7,963 nucleotides of DNA from an uncultured Collinsella sp. Lineage in GTDB: Bacteria > Actinomycetota > Coriobacteriia > Coriobacteriales > Coriobacteriaceae. The translations under genes were made by a program, and so were the position numbers. The DNA lies in assembly GCA_902482615.1 (NCBI GenBank), contig CABTAA010000067.1, positions 1-7,963 of the forward strand. Reading direction: 5' to 3'. The notes beneath the pieces were generated by a model. That model saw nothing but the letters and a program-made list of their open reading frames with translations. It ran no database searches and was not told where the DNA came from. This document shows, in pieces, positions 1 to 4,606 of this stretch. The first letter of the stretch is position 1. Every line of letters begins with the position of its first letter.

Positions 1-1
1 C

Positions 2-235
2 GTGCGCTCGGCGCTCGTCTCACTCAACGTGGGTGATATCGACTCTGCCGAGATTTCGGACGCGCTCATGCAAGGGTGGGGGATTGCGACACGCCCCGGT
101 GCCCATTGCGCTCCGCTCATGCACCGCGCGCTGGGGACCGAGCGCCAGGGCGTCGTTCGCTTCTCGTTTGGGTATTTCAACACGGATGGGGAAGTCGACA
201 CGGCGATTGGGGCTCTGCGCGATTTAGCCTGCTAA
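2..235 (+). CDS. Cysteine desulfurase family protein (class-V aminotransferase), C-terminal end only
   Basis: This is the last 77 codons of a gene that begins before the window. The reading frame is open from base 2 to a TAA at 233-235. The segment around residues 30-37 reads TRPGAHCAP, matching the R-x-G-x-H-C-A loop of SufS/Csd-type cysteine desulfurases. In that family the cysteine carries the persulfide sulfur taken from cysteine. It is followed by HRALGTE and VRFSFGYFNT, the usual C-terminal signature of the class-V aminotransferase subgroup often annotated simply as cysteine desulfurase family protein. The PLP-binding lysine lies outside the window, so the exact subfamily and substrate cannot be settled. 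The role inferred from the family is sulfur mobilisation for Fe-S clusters or related thio-cofactors. A strong terminator follows 23 nt after the stop, so this is probably the last gene of its transcript. Confidence 0.85.
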   Translation: MRSALVSLNVGDIDSAEISDALMQGWGIATRPGAHCAPLMHRALGTERQGVVRFSFGYFNTDGEVDTAIGALRDLAC

Positions 236-250
236 AGCTGCTAGACCGTT

Positions 251-256
251 TATACT
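251..256 (+). promoter_or_regulatory. Candidate -10 box for brnQ, overlapping the terminator
   Basis: TATACT at 251-256 matches five of six bases of the -10 consensus. Initiation would fall near 263, inside the 5' arm of the terminator stem, so a transcript starting there could not form the complete hairpin. No convincing -35 hexamer stands about 17 bp upstream. It is proposed mainly because no room for a promoter remains between the terminator (to 293) and the brnQ start at 312. Confidence 0.4.
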
Positions 257-258
257 TG

Positions 259-293
259 CGGGACGGGCCTTTTGCCCGTCCCGTTTTTGTTTC
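259..293 (+). terminator. Intrinsic terminator after the aminotransferase gene
   Basis: A perfect 10-bp GC-rich stem (259-268 pairing with 274-283) has a 5-nt loop and is followed by a run of five T and then further T. This is the classic rho-independent form. It ends only about 20 nt before the next start codon. Confidence 0.9.
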
Positions 294-311
294 GACCCGA
301 AAGGTGTGCCT

Positions 312-1670
312 ATGGCCTCATCCGCACCGCGCGGTCTGCGCTCCGACCATGTCGTTACCGTCGGCATCGCCCTGTTCTCGATGCTCTTTGGCGCCGGCAA
401 CCTCATCATTCCGCCGTTGCTGGCGCTCCAGGCCGGCACGGCCACACCGCTTGCCATGGTTGGCTTTTTGATTGCCGCTATCGGTTTGCCCGTCATGGGA
501 TTTATCGCCGTTGCGCTCGCCGGCACGGCCCGCGAGCTGGCCGGCCGCGTGCATCCCAAGTTTGGCGAATTCTTCGTTGCGGCGGTCTATCTGGCCATCG
601 GTCCGTGCCTGGCCATTCCGCGTACGAGTTCCACGGCGTTTGAGATGCTGGTACCGTTGCTACCCGAGGGCATCTCGCTTGGCACCGCGCGCTTGGTCTT
701 CGCCGTCGCCTTCTTCGTGGTCGCATTTGCACTTACGCTGCGCCCCGGCGTCATCACGCGCGTGCTCGGTCGCATTACGGGCCCCGCGCTCATTGCGCTT
801 ATCGTACTCGTTGTCGGCGCCGCCGTGATTTCGCCGCTGGGACCGGCTGCTGCCCCGCAAGCTCCCTATGATGCCGGCGCTGCGGTCCAAGGCTTCTTGA
901 CCGGCTACCAGACCATGGACCTGCTTGCGTCGCTCGCCTTCGGCATCATCATCGCCGAGACCATCCACGAGTTGGGTGTTACCGATGACAAGCGCGTGGC
1001 CTTCGAGATCTCGCGCTCCGGTGTGATTGCCGGCGTGCTCATGGCCATTATCTATTGCGGCTTGGCACTTGCCGGTATGCAGCTCGGCACCGTGATGCCC
1101 GACGCCACCAACGGCGCTGCAATCCTTGCTCGCTCGGCCTCCATGCACTTTGGCCTTGCCGGCACGGTTGTCGTCTTTGCGATTTTCTTCTTAGCCTGTA
1201 TGAACGTGTGCATCGGCCTCATCAGCTGCTGCTCGCGTTACTTCTGCGAGACGTATGTGGTCGAAGGGGGAGCGGGGGCCTCCGAGGAGGCCATGCGCCG
1301 TCCCTTTGCGATTCTCGCCTTTGTGTTCGCAGCGTTTTCGTGCGTGCTCTCCAACGTGGGCCTCGACGTGATCCTCATGTTCTCGGTGCCTATGCTCAAT
1401 GCCCTGTATCCCGTTGCCATTGTGCTGGTACTTATGGGCCTGGTGCACGGCTTTTGCGACGCGCACCCGCAGGTGTGGGTCTGGGTCGGCGGCGTTGTCG
1501 CGGTACAGAGCGTAATCACTTCGGTCCGCGATGCGTTCTTTGCTGGCGCGTGGCTGCCGTTTGATGCGTTGCCGCTGGCAGATATCGGCGCTGCGTGGGC
1601 GCCGGTTGCTGTGGTCGCGTTTGTGATTGGTCTGGTTCATAGCCAGTTTGTCGCACATTCGAGGAGCTAG
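312..1670 (+). CDS. brnQ: Branched-chain amino acid carrier protein, BrnQ/LIVCS family
   Basis: A 452-residue, very hydrophobic integral membrane protein with about twelve predicted membrane segments, close to the usual length (about 430-450) of BrnQ carriers. These take up leucine, isoleucine and valine with Na+ or H+. Two family signatures are visible: FGAGNLIIP in the first membrane segment (residues 26-34) and GPCLAIPRTSSTAFE (residues 97-111), matching the family's G-P-x-x-x-I-P-R-T segment. ATG at 312 is chosen over the in-frame GTG at 306: the GAAAGG Shine-Dalgarno-like sequence at 299-304 lies 7 nt before the ATG but only 1 nt before the GTG. The gene stands alone, between a terminator and a tRNA promoter. 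Family assignment is secure, but the preferred amino acid cannot be read from sequence. Confidence 0.93.
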   Translation: MASSAPRGLRSDHVVTVGIALFSMLFGAGNLIIPPLLALQAGTATPLAMVGFLIAAIGLPVMGFIAVALAGTARELAGRVHPKFGEFFVAAVYLAIGPCLAIPRTSSTAFEMLVPLLPEGISLGTARLVFAVAFFVVAFALTLRPGVITRVLGRITGPALIALIVLVVGAAVISPLGPAAAPQAPYDAGAAVQGFLTGYQTMDLLASLAFGIIIAETIHELGVTDDKRVAFEISRSGVIAGVLMAIIYCGLALAGMQLGTVMPDATNGAAILARSASMHFGLAGTVVVFAIFFLACMNVCIGLISCCSRYFCETYVVEGGAGASEEAMRRPFAILAFVFAAFSCVLSNVGLDVILMFSVPMLNALYPVAIVLVLMGLVHGFCDAHPQVWVWVGGVVAVQSVITSVRDAFFAGAWLPFDALPLADIGAAWAPVAVVAFVIGLVHSQFVAHSRS

Positions 1671-1681
1671 GGTTTCTGCGC

Positions 1682-1710
1682 TTGCACAGGCGGGGAGTCT
1701 CCCCTATAAT
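1682..1710 (+). promoter_or_regulatory. Sigma-70-type promoter of the tRNA pair
   Basis: TTGCAC (1682-1687) and a perfect TATAAT (1705-1710) are separated by the ideal 17 bp, with initiation expected near 1717. The next genes are the two tRNAs. The spacer holds a short palindrome, GGGGAGTCTCCCC at 1692-1704, which is not needed for a housekeeping promoter. Confidence 0.88.
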
Positions 1711-1761
1711 TTCCTTCGCTTTGGGACACGCAAGGTTTAGACCTTAGCTGCTCAACACCTT

Positions 1762-1838
1762 CGGGACGTGGCGCAGTTTGGTAGCGCGCCTGCTTTGGGA
1801 GCAGGATGTCGCAGGTTCAAATCCTGTCGTCCCGACCA
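1762..1838 (+). tRNA. tRNA-Pro (anticodon UGG)
   Basis: The cloverleaf was folded by eye. The 7-bp acceptor stem is 1762-1768 with 1828-1834, and the discriminator A is at 1835. The D stem GCGC/GCGC encloses an AGTTTGGTA loop. The anticodon stem CCTGC/GCAGG holds the loop TTTGGGA, placing anticodon TGG at 1796-1798. The T arm has a TTCAAAT loop. CCA is encoded at 1836-1838. All stems pair, with one G-U in the T stem. Confidence 0.97.
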
Positions 1839-1844
1839 TATCTT

Positions 1845-1918
1845 GCGGGCGTAGTTCAATGGTAGAACCCCAGCCTTCCAAGCTGATGACGCGGGTTCGA
1901 TTCCCGTCGCCCGCTCCA
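1845..1918 (+). tRNA. tRNA-Gly (anticodon UCC)
   Basis: The acceptor stem GCGGGCG (1845-1851) pairs with 1908-1914; the discriminator is T1915 and CCA is encoded at 1916-1918. The anticodon loop CTTCCAA puts TCC at 1877-1879. The T loop TTCGATT is canonical. The outermost pair of the anticodon stem (C1870/A1886) is a mismatch. It lies 6 nt after tRNA-Pro and is clearly co-transcribed with it. Confidence 0.97.
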
Positions 1919-1930
1919 TAAGATAGTTTT

Positions 1931-1967
1931 AACGGCTTTGGCTCCTTTTGGGACCAGAGCCGTTTTC
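1931..1967 (+). terminator. Intrinsic terminator of the tRNA transcript
   Basis: A long stem (1931-1945 with 1951-1964, one bulged C at 1942) closes on a TTTTG loop, with TTTT at 1963-1966. It starts 12 nt after the CCA of tRNA-Gly, where the tRNA transcript should end. The T-tract is short but the stem is strong. Confidence 0.8.
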
Positions 1968-1998
1968 ATATACATGCCAGGGACCCCACATCTCCTCC

Positions 1999-2069
1999 TA
2001 AGTTGCGGTGAAATACGGACTGTTTTTCGGCTTTTATGGCCCAAGTAGTCCGTATTTCACCGCAACTAT
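1999..2069. repeat. Palindromic hairpin repeat, copy 1 (left of the nuclease-like gene)
   Basis: A perfect 21-bp inverted repeat (2001-2021 with 2047-2067) encloses a 25-nt centre. Four further pairs, two of them G-U, extend it inwards. The arm contains GCGGTGAAATACGGAC. The same arm recurs at 3281-3306, where 26 consecutive bases are identical (1999-2024 here). No T-tract follows on either strand, so it is not an ordinary terminator. Confidence 0.93.
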
Positions 2070-2100
2070 TTGTAAGGTTGGATTTTGATGCCGTTGGGAG

Positions 2101-2193
2101 GGTCGTAGCGACCGTCTACCGAGAGTGGAAATATTTTTTGAAGCTCTGACCTGCGGCGTCAAGCTTTTGGTCAGCTTTTGGCAAGGCCTGCGG
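2101..2193. repeat. Short repeats in the upstream region of the nuclease-like gene
   Basis: The 164 nt between hairpin copy 1 and the next gene hold no coding sequence I can support. They contain a small dyad, GGTCG-TAG-CGACC (2101-2113), and two AGCTTTTGG copies (2162-2170 and 2173-2181, 11 bp apart, one helical turn). CCTGCGG occurs twice (2150-2156 and 2187-2193), flanking the AGCTTTTGG pair. These may be protein-binding sites or part of a conserved cassette end; no function is known to me. Confidence 0.5.
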
Positions 2194-2215
2194 ACGGAAG
2201 CATGCGATAGCGTAA

Positions 2216-2224
2216 TGGTATTCT
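2216..2224 (+). promoter_or_regulatory. Candidate extended -10 promoter, probably giving a leaderless mRNA
   Basis: TGGTATTCT fits the extended -10 form TGnTATAAT with two mismatches in the hexamer. Initiation would be expected at about 2230-2232, which coincides with the first in-frame ATG (2232). No Shine-Dalgarno sequence precedes that ATG. No good -35 is visible. Confidence 0.4.
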
Positions 2225-2231
2225 CTCCGCC

Positions 2232-3254
2232 GTGATGGTTATGGGGTTGGCCATGCTCGATAAAGGCAAACATTTTCCGCAGTCATATGCAAGGATGCTA
2301 TTCTCGGCCGTTGGAATTCATCAAGATGGACAGCTGCTTATAACAATTGATCCTTGGGATGAACGCCGTGCGCGTGAGCTTATGCAGGAAGAGCTGATGC
2401 TTCGTCTTTACAACCACGTGTATGCGGATCCGGTCTATTGGAATAATCTTGGGGTTGAAGATCGCATCTTTCAGCTGGCGTCCGCTATTGCGGTCGTTGA
2501 ACCGGATGCTGTGTTTTGCGGATCGACAGCAGCGCTGCTCTACGGCATCGGCTCGGCGTATACGCTTCTGGATAAAGTGCAAGTACTGCTGCCACGGTCT
2601 ACAAGGCGTGATACGTATGAGTTCGTTGAATACAAGCGCTGGCGGGCGGGCGAAGTGTGGCGGCTAGGTCTGTTTACACTGACGGATCCGTGTCGAACGG
2701 TTGTTGATATCGCTCGAACGAGCGCCTTTCGCTATGCGCTGGGCTATGTCGATGGCTTGGCCCGTGAGTACGATGTCGAACGCGAAGAGCTGCGAGCATA
2801 TGCGCAGGCAAATTGCCGAGGGTTGCATGGCATCGCCCGTGCGTTTGGCGTGTTCGAGTTTATGGACGGCAGGTCAGACAATGGCGGCGAGTCCGAGGCG
2901 AGAGCAGCGATGATTCTTGTTGGGGTTGCCGCGCCTGAGCTTCAAGTTGAGATAACACGACCGGGAAACGCTGGCTATTATCTAGCAGATTATGGTTGGC
3001 AGATGCCAGACGGCTCATGGACGCTGGCAGAGCTGCATGGTTTGGGTAAGTTTGAGGACGAAACTCAAAATGATCCAGAGCAAGCGGCGGCAAAAACCTA
3101 TCGAGCGGCCCTCATGCGGGACGCGAACCTTCGCGCCATGGGCCACAGCCTCATCCATTTCAAGCTCTCGGACACCTACGACGTAGAATCGTTCGGTACC
3201 ATGATGCGCGGTTACGGCATTCCGACAATAAAACCCTACGCCGAATCCCGATAG
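2232..3254 (+). CDS. AbiEi-like / DUF559-type protein with PD-(D/E)XK nuclease signature
   Basis: A 340-residue soluble protein of a kind common in Actinobacteria, variously annotated as AbiEi-family, DUF559 or endonuclease-domain protein. The order matches that architecture. The N-terminal part ends in LMLRLYNHVYADP (residues 55-67), like the AbiEi-type winged-helix wing. GSTAALLYGI follows at 97-106 (family S-A-A-x-L-h-G), then DPCRTVVDIAR at 152-162 (family R-T-h-h-D). The C-terminal nuclease-like domain shows GESEAR (219-224), Asp253 in ADYGW, Glu267 in AELHG and Lys273 in GKFED, then an Arg-rich helix (R291, R296, R301) and MGHSLIHF, the family's final strand. The acidic and lysine residues are plausible catalytic positions, so it is probably active, but target and function are unknown. 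Base composition is visibly more AT-rich than its neighbours. It stands alone between two palindromic repeats. The start is uncertain: ATGs at 2232, 2241 and 2253 all lack a clear ribosome binding site. It could instead act as an AbiEi-like regulator. Confidence 0.7.
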   Translation: MMVMGLAMLDKGKHFPQSYARMLFSAVGIHQDGQLLITIDPWDERRARELMQEELMLRLYNHVYADPVYWNNLGVEDRIFQLASAIAVVEPDAVFCGSTAALLYGIGSAYTLLDKVQVLLPRSTRRDTYEFVEYKRWRAGEVWRLGLFTLTDPCRTVVDIARTSAFRYALGYVDGLAREYDVEREELRAYAQANCRGLHGIARAFGVFEFMDGRSDNGGESEARAAMILVGVAAPELQVEITRPGNAGYYLADYGWQMPDGSWTLAELHGLGKFEDETQNDPEQAAAKTYRAALMRDANLRAMGHSLIHFKLSDTYDVESFGTMMRGYGIPTIKPYAESR

Positions 3255-3280
3255 CGAAATCGTTCGCGGTCCACCTTCAA

Positions 3281-3351
3281 TAAGTTGCGGTGAAATACGG
3301 ACTGTTGAGGCCTTTAAAGGCATGAAACAGTCCGTATTTCACCGCAACTTA
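3281..3351. repeat. Palindromic hairpin repeat, copy 2 (right of the nuclease-like gene)
   Basis: A perfect 26-bp inverted repeat (3281-3306 with 3326-3351) has a 19-nt centre, itself containing the 12-bp palindrome GCCTTTAAAGGC (3310-3321). The left arm shares 26 identical bases with copy 1, but the centre is different and the outer pairs are intact here. It sits between convergent genes, 26 nt after the nuclease-like stop and 13 nt from the PIN-gene stop. It has no T-tract on either strand, so at most it is an unconventional bidirectional transcription barrier. Confidence 0.93.
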
Positions 3352-3364
3352 GGGTGGGATGGGG

Positions 3365-3841
3365 CTAGTGGCGGGACTGGTGGCGGAGCTTGTCGATGGT
3401 GGAGTCGGTGCTGCGGCTGCGGGATTCGGCGGCGCGGTCGCGGGCGTCGGCAGCGGTTTGGCGCTGGCGGCGGTAATCGATCATGCCTTGGATGATGGGC
3501 TTGCCAAAGCTCACGACGTCGTCGTTATAGATGGCGGTACGGGCGGCAAGCAGACAGTCGGTAAAGTCCATATGCGTTTTGCCAAAGAGTTTGATGGCAA
3601 GGGCGACAACGGTGGGCTCGTCGACCATGACGTCATCGAGCAGCCTTCTCATGGCCGTAGCAATCTCAACGCGGGGAACCTTATAGACGTCGCGCAGCGT
3701 GACCGCGACGCGCGTGATGATTTCGGGGTAGACGCGAGCGGTGCGTGTGGCGATGACCTTGGCAGCGCGAGGTGACAGAACTTCGTCGTCGTCAAGCAGG
3801 TAGCGTAGGATGACGGTCTCGTCGATGATGGTGCTACTCAT
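3365..3841 (-). CDS. PIN-domain protein, putative toxin of a type II toxin-antitoxin pair
   Basis: A 158-residue protein whose first 115 residues resemble VapC-like PIN ribonucleases. IIDETVILRYLLDDDE (5-20) corresponds to the family's D-T-N-h-h-L-R-Y-L-L start, with Asp7 the first metal ligand. MDFTDCLLAA (91-100) supplies Asp92/Asp95 at the third acidic position. Two usual acidic positions look changed: Arg44 stands where a Glu is expected in the second motif (EIITRVAVTL), and Gly113 replaces the Asp of the T-F-D motif (VVSFGK). Catalysis may be weakened, or this may be a divergent subfamily; alignment by eye cannot decide. Residues 124-158 are a hydrophilic Arg/Ser-rich tail. The ATG overlaps the last 8 bp of the upstream antitoxin gene, implying translational coupling. 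The expected role is RNA cleavage causing growth arrest when unopposed. Confidence 0.75.
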   Translation of the reverse strand: MSSTIIDETVILRYLLDDDEVLSPRAAKVIATRTARVYPEIITRVAVTLRDVYKVPRVEIATAMRRLLDDVMVDEPTVVALAIKLFGKTHMDFTDCLLAARTAIYNDDVVSFGKPIIQGMIDYRRQRQTAADARDRAAESRSRSTDSTIDKLRHQSRH

Positions 3842-4157
3842 GGATATCTACTTCCTCGGGACCCAAAATCGAATCGTCGCTTTCCGTGGCAAGGTATTCA
3901 ATCCAGGCATTGCGCTCCTCGGCACGGCGATTGGGGTCACCATATGCTTTGAGCGATCCATAGGCGGCGGTGCCGTCCTTTGAGCGCACGGCGACCGGCT
4001 GAAAGGGGAGCTTGCGCATCAAAATGCTCTGCGCGACAAATAAGCGGACAGCCTCGGCGAGCGATGTGCCCATGGCGTCGTAGAGATGCTCGGCATGCTG
4101 TTTGTCTTCCTCGCGAATGCGCACCTGCAGGATGGCTCTTTTTTGAGTCGATGACAT
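3834..4157 (-). CDS. RelB/DinJ-family antitoxin
   Basis: A 107-residue protein with a ribbon-helix-helix-type N-terminus. The strand AILQVRIREED (8-18) is followed by helices through DAMGTSLAEAVRLFVAQSILMRKLPF (27-52). The strand-MGxSxxEAVRLF-x-LPF layout is the hallmark of DinJ/RelB antitoxins, which bind their own operator with this part and neutralise the toxin with the C-terminal half (here acidic, ending EEVDIHE). ATG at 4157 is preferred over the GTG directly before it because AAGGGGG lies 6 nt upstream. The stop overlaps the PIN start (ATGAGTAG shared). RelB/DinJ proteins normally accompany RelE/YafQ-fold toxins, so the PIN partner is unusual. Expression is probably autoregulated. Confidence 0.8.
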   Translation of the reverse strand: MSSTQKRAILQVRIREEDKQHAEHLYDAMGTSLAEAVRLFVAQSILMRKLPFQPVAVRSKDGTAAYGSLKAYGDPNRRAEERNAWIEYLATESDDSILGPEEVDIHE

Positions 4158-4195
4158 CACTGGCCCCCTTAATTGACATCACTGGCCCCCTTAAT
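4152..4195 (-). repeat. 22-bp tandem duplication of the antitoxin RBS and start codon
   Basis: Bases 4152-4173 and 4174-4195 are identical. Read on the minus strand, each unit contains AAGGGGG, a 6-nt gap, and ATG. The unit length is not a multiple of three, so the upstream ATG (4179-4177) opens a different frame, which runs across most of the antitoxin gene to about 3937. The repeat may also act as a pair of operator boxes two helical turns apart. Confidence 0.9.
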
Positions 4196-4332
4196 GAGCG
4201 TGCAATATTAATGGTCAAATACAGCATTAGCTGATAATAACCAATCTTATAACCACTACTTTATTGTACTCAAGTTAATGAGCGCGAAATATATATCAAA
4301 CGTATTACATCCTTTATAAACGAGCGTGAAAT
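4191..4332. repeat. Three spaced copies of a TTAATGAGCGTGAAAT-like box
   Basis: Copies lie at 4191-4206, 4275-4290 and 4317-4332, each differing from the consensus at no more than two or three positions. GAGCG starts at 4196, 4280 and 4322, so the spacings are exactly 84 and 42 bp (eight and four helical turns). They lie in the AT-rich gap between the divergent toxin-antitoxin and formate operons. Confidence 0.55.
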
Positions 4333-4429
4333 CTCCCTTGGATGTACGCATGTAATACACTCACCTTTATAGCTATCCAAGAATAATTCCAACCTGCTAA
4401 AACCCCTGCAATACACCCGTATTGCAGGG
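4302..4429. promoter_or_regulatory. Cluster of TGYAATAC half-sites including an 11-bp dyad (candidate operator)
   Basis: The motif TG(C/T)AATAC occurs at 4351-4358 and 4407-4414 on the plus strand, and at 4302-4309 and 4419-4426 on the minus strand. The last pair forms a perfect 11-bp inverted repeat (4404-4414 with 4419-4429, 4-nt loop). A further near-match, TGCAATAT, is at 4201-4208. The position upstream of the formate operon suggests binding sites for a regulator. The dyad is followed by TTTT on the minus strand, so a weak leftward terminator is an alternative. Confidence 0.45.
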
Positions 4430-4460
4430 CCTACGCTCAAGTTTGCCCCCTTCAACTGCG

Positions 4461-4466
4461 TATATT
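4461..4466 (+). promoter_or_regulatory. Candidate -10 box of the formate hydrogenlyase operon
   Basis: TATATT at 4461-4466 lies just after the dyad cluster and would start a transcript near 4473, giving a leader of about 134 nt. A second AT-rich hexamer, TATACC (4474-4479), is an alternative. Neither has a convincing -35, as expected of an activated promoter. No sigma-54 -24/-12 pair was seen. Confidence 0.3.
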
Positions 4467-4492
4467 TAACCCGTATACCGTTGGAGAAATTC

Positions 4493-4596
4493 TATCGAGT
4501 GCCTGTTTCGCCGCATGCACTCGATACGCCGATGCCGGACCACGGGCGGTCCGGGGCAACGTCGACAGGGTCTCTCCGGCATGGGATTCAGGAGGG
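4493..4596 (+). promoter_or_regulatory. Structured 5' leader of the formate operon, possible riboswitch
   Basis: A 10-bp stem (4493-4502 with 4517-4526) is followed by a 7-bp stem (4535-4541 with 4548-4554). The 5' part of the second stem can instead pair with 4576-4582 (ATGCCGG with CCGGCAT), just before the AGGAGGG ribosome binding site (4590-4596). Mutually exclusive pairings next to the ribosome binding site suggest translational control. A molybdenum/tungsten-cofactor riboswitch would fit the operon, but I cannot confirm its consensus by eye. Confidence 0.4.
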
Positions 4597-4606
4597 AGTG
4601 AACAAC

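Noticed and set aside
1900..1918. tRNA-Gly 3' end as the attachment site of an integrated island
   Set aside because: I found no second copy of the tRNA 3' end in the window and no integrase gene, so tRNA-targeted integration is not supported here.
2034..2273. A 79-codon minus-strand open frame upstream of the nuclease-like gene
   Set aside because: It reads through the palindrome arm and the short repeats and overlaps the nuclease-like start; no sign of coding selection.
1999..3351. The two palindromes as CRISPR repeats or ordinary rho-independent terminators
   Set aside because: There are only two copies 1.2 kb apart with a gene between them, not a spacer array, and no T-tract follows either stem on either strand.
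3359..3775. A 138-codon Gly/Ala-rich open frame on the plus strand
   Set aside because: It lies antisense to the PIN-domain gene, whose minus-strand translation has family motifs and a coupled partner.
4270..4455. A 61-codon minus-strand open frame in the control region
   Set aside because: No clear ribosome binding site, no recognisable motif, and it overlaps the operator-like repeats.
4481..4606. Upstream TTG start extending the HydN-like protein by 42 residues
   Set aside because: The extra residues resemble nothing and run through the hairpins of the leader. AGGAGGG before 4607 and family length support the shorter protein.
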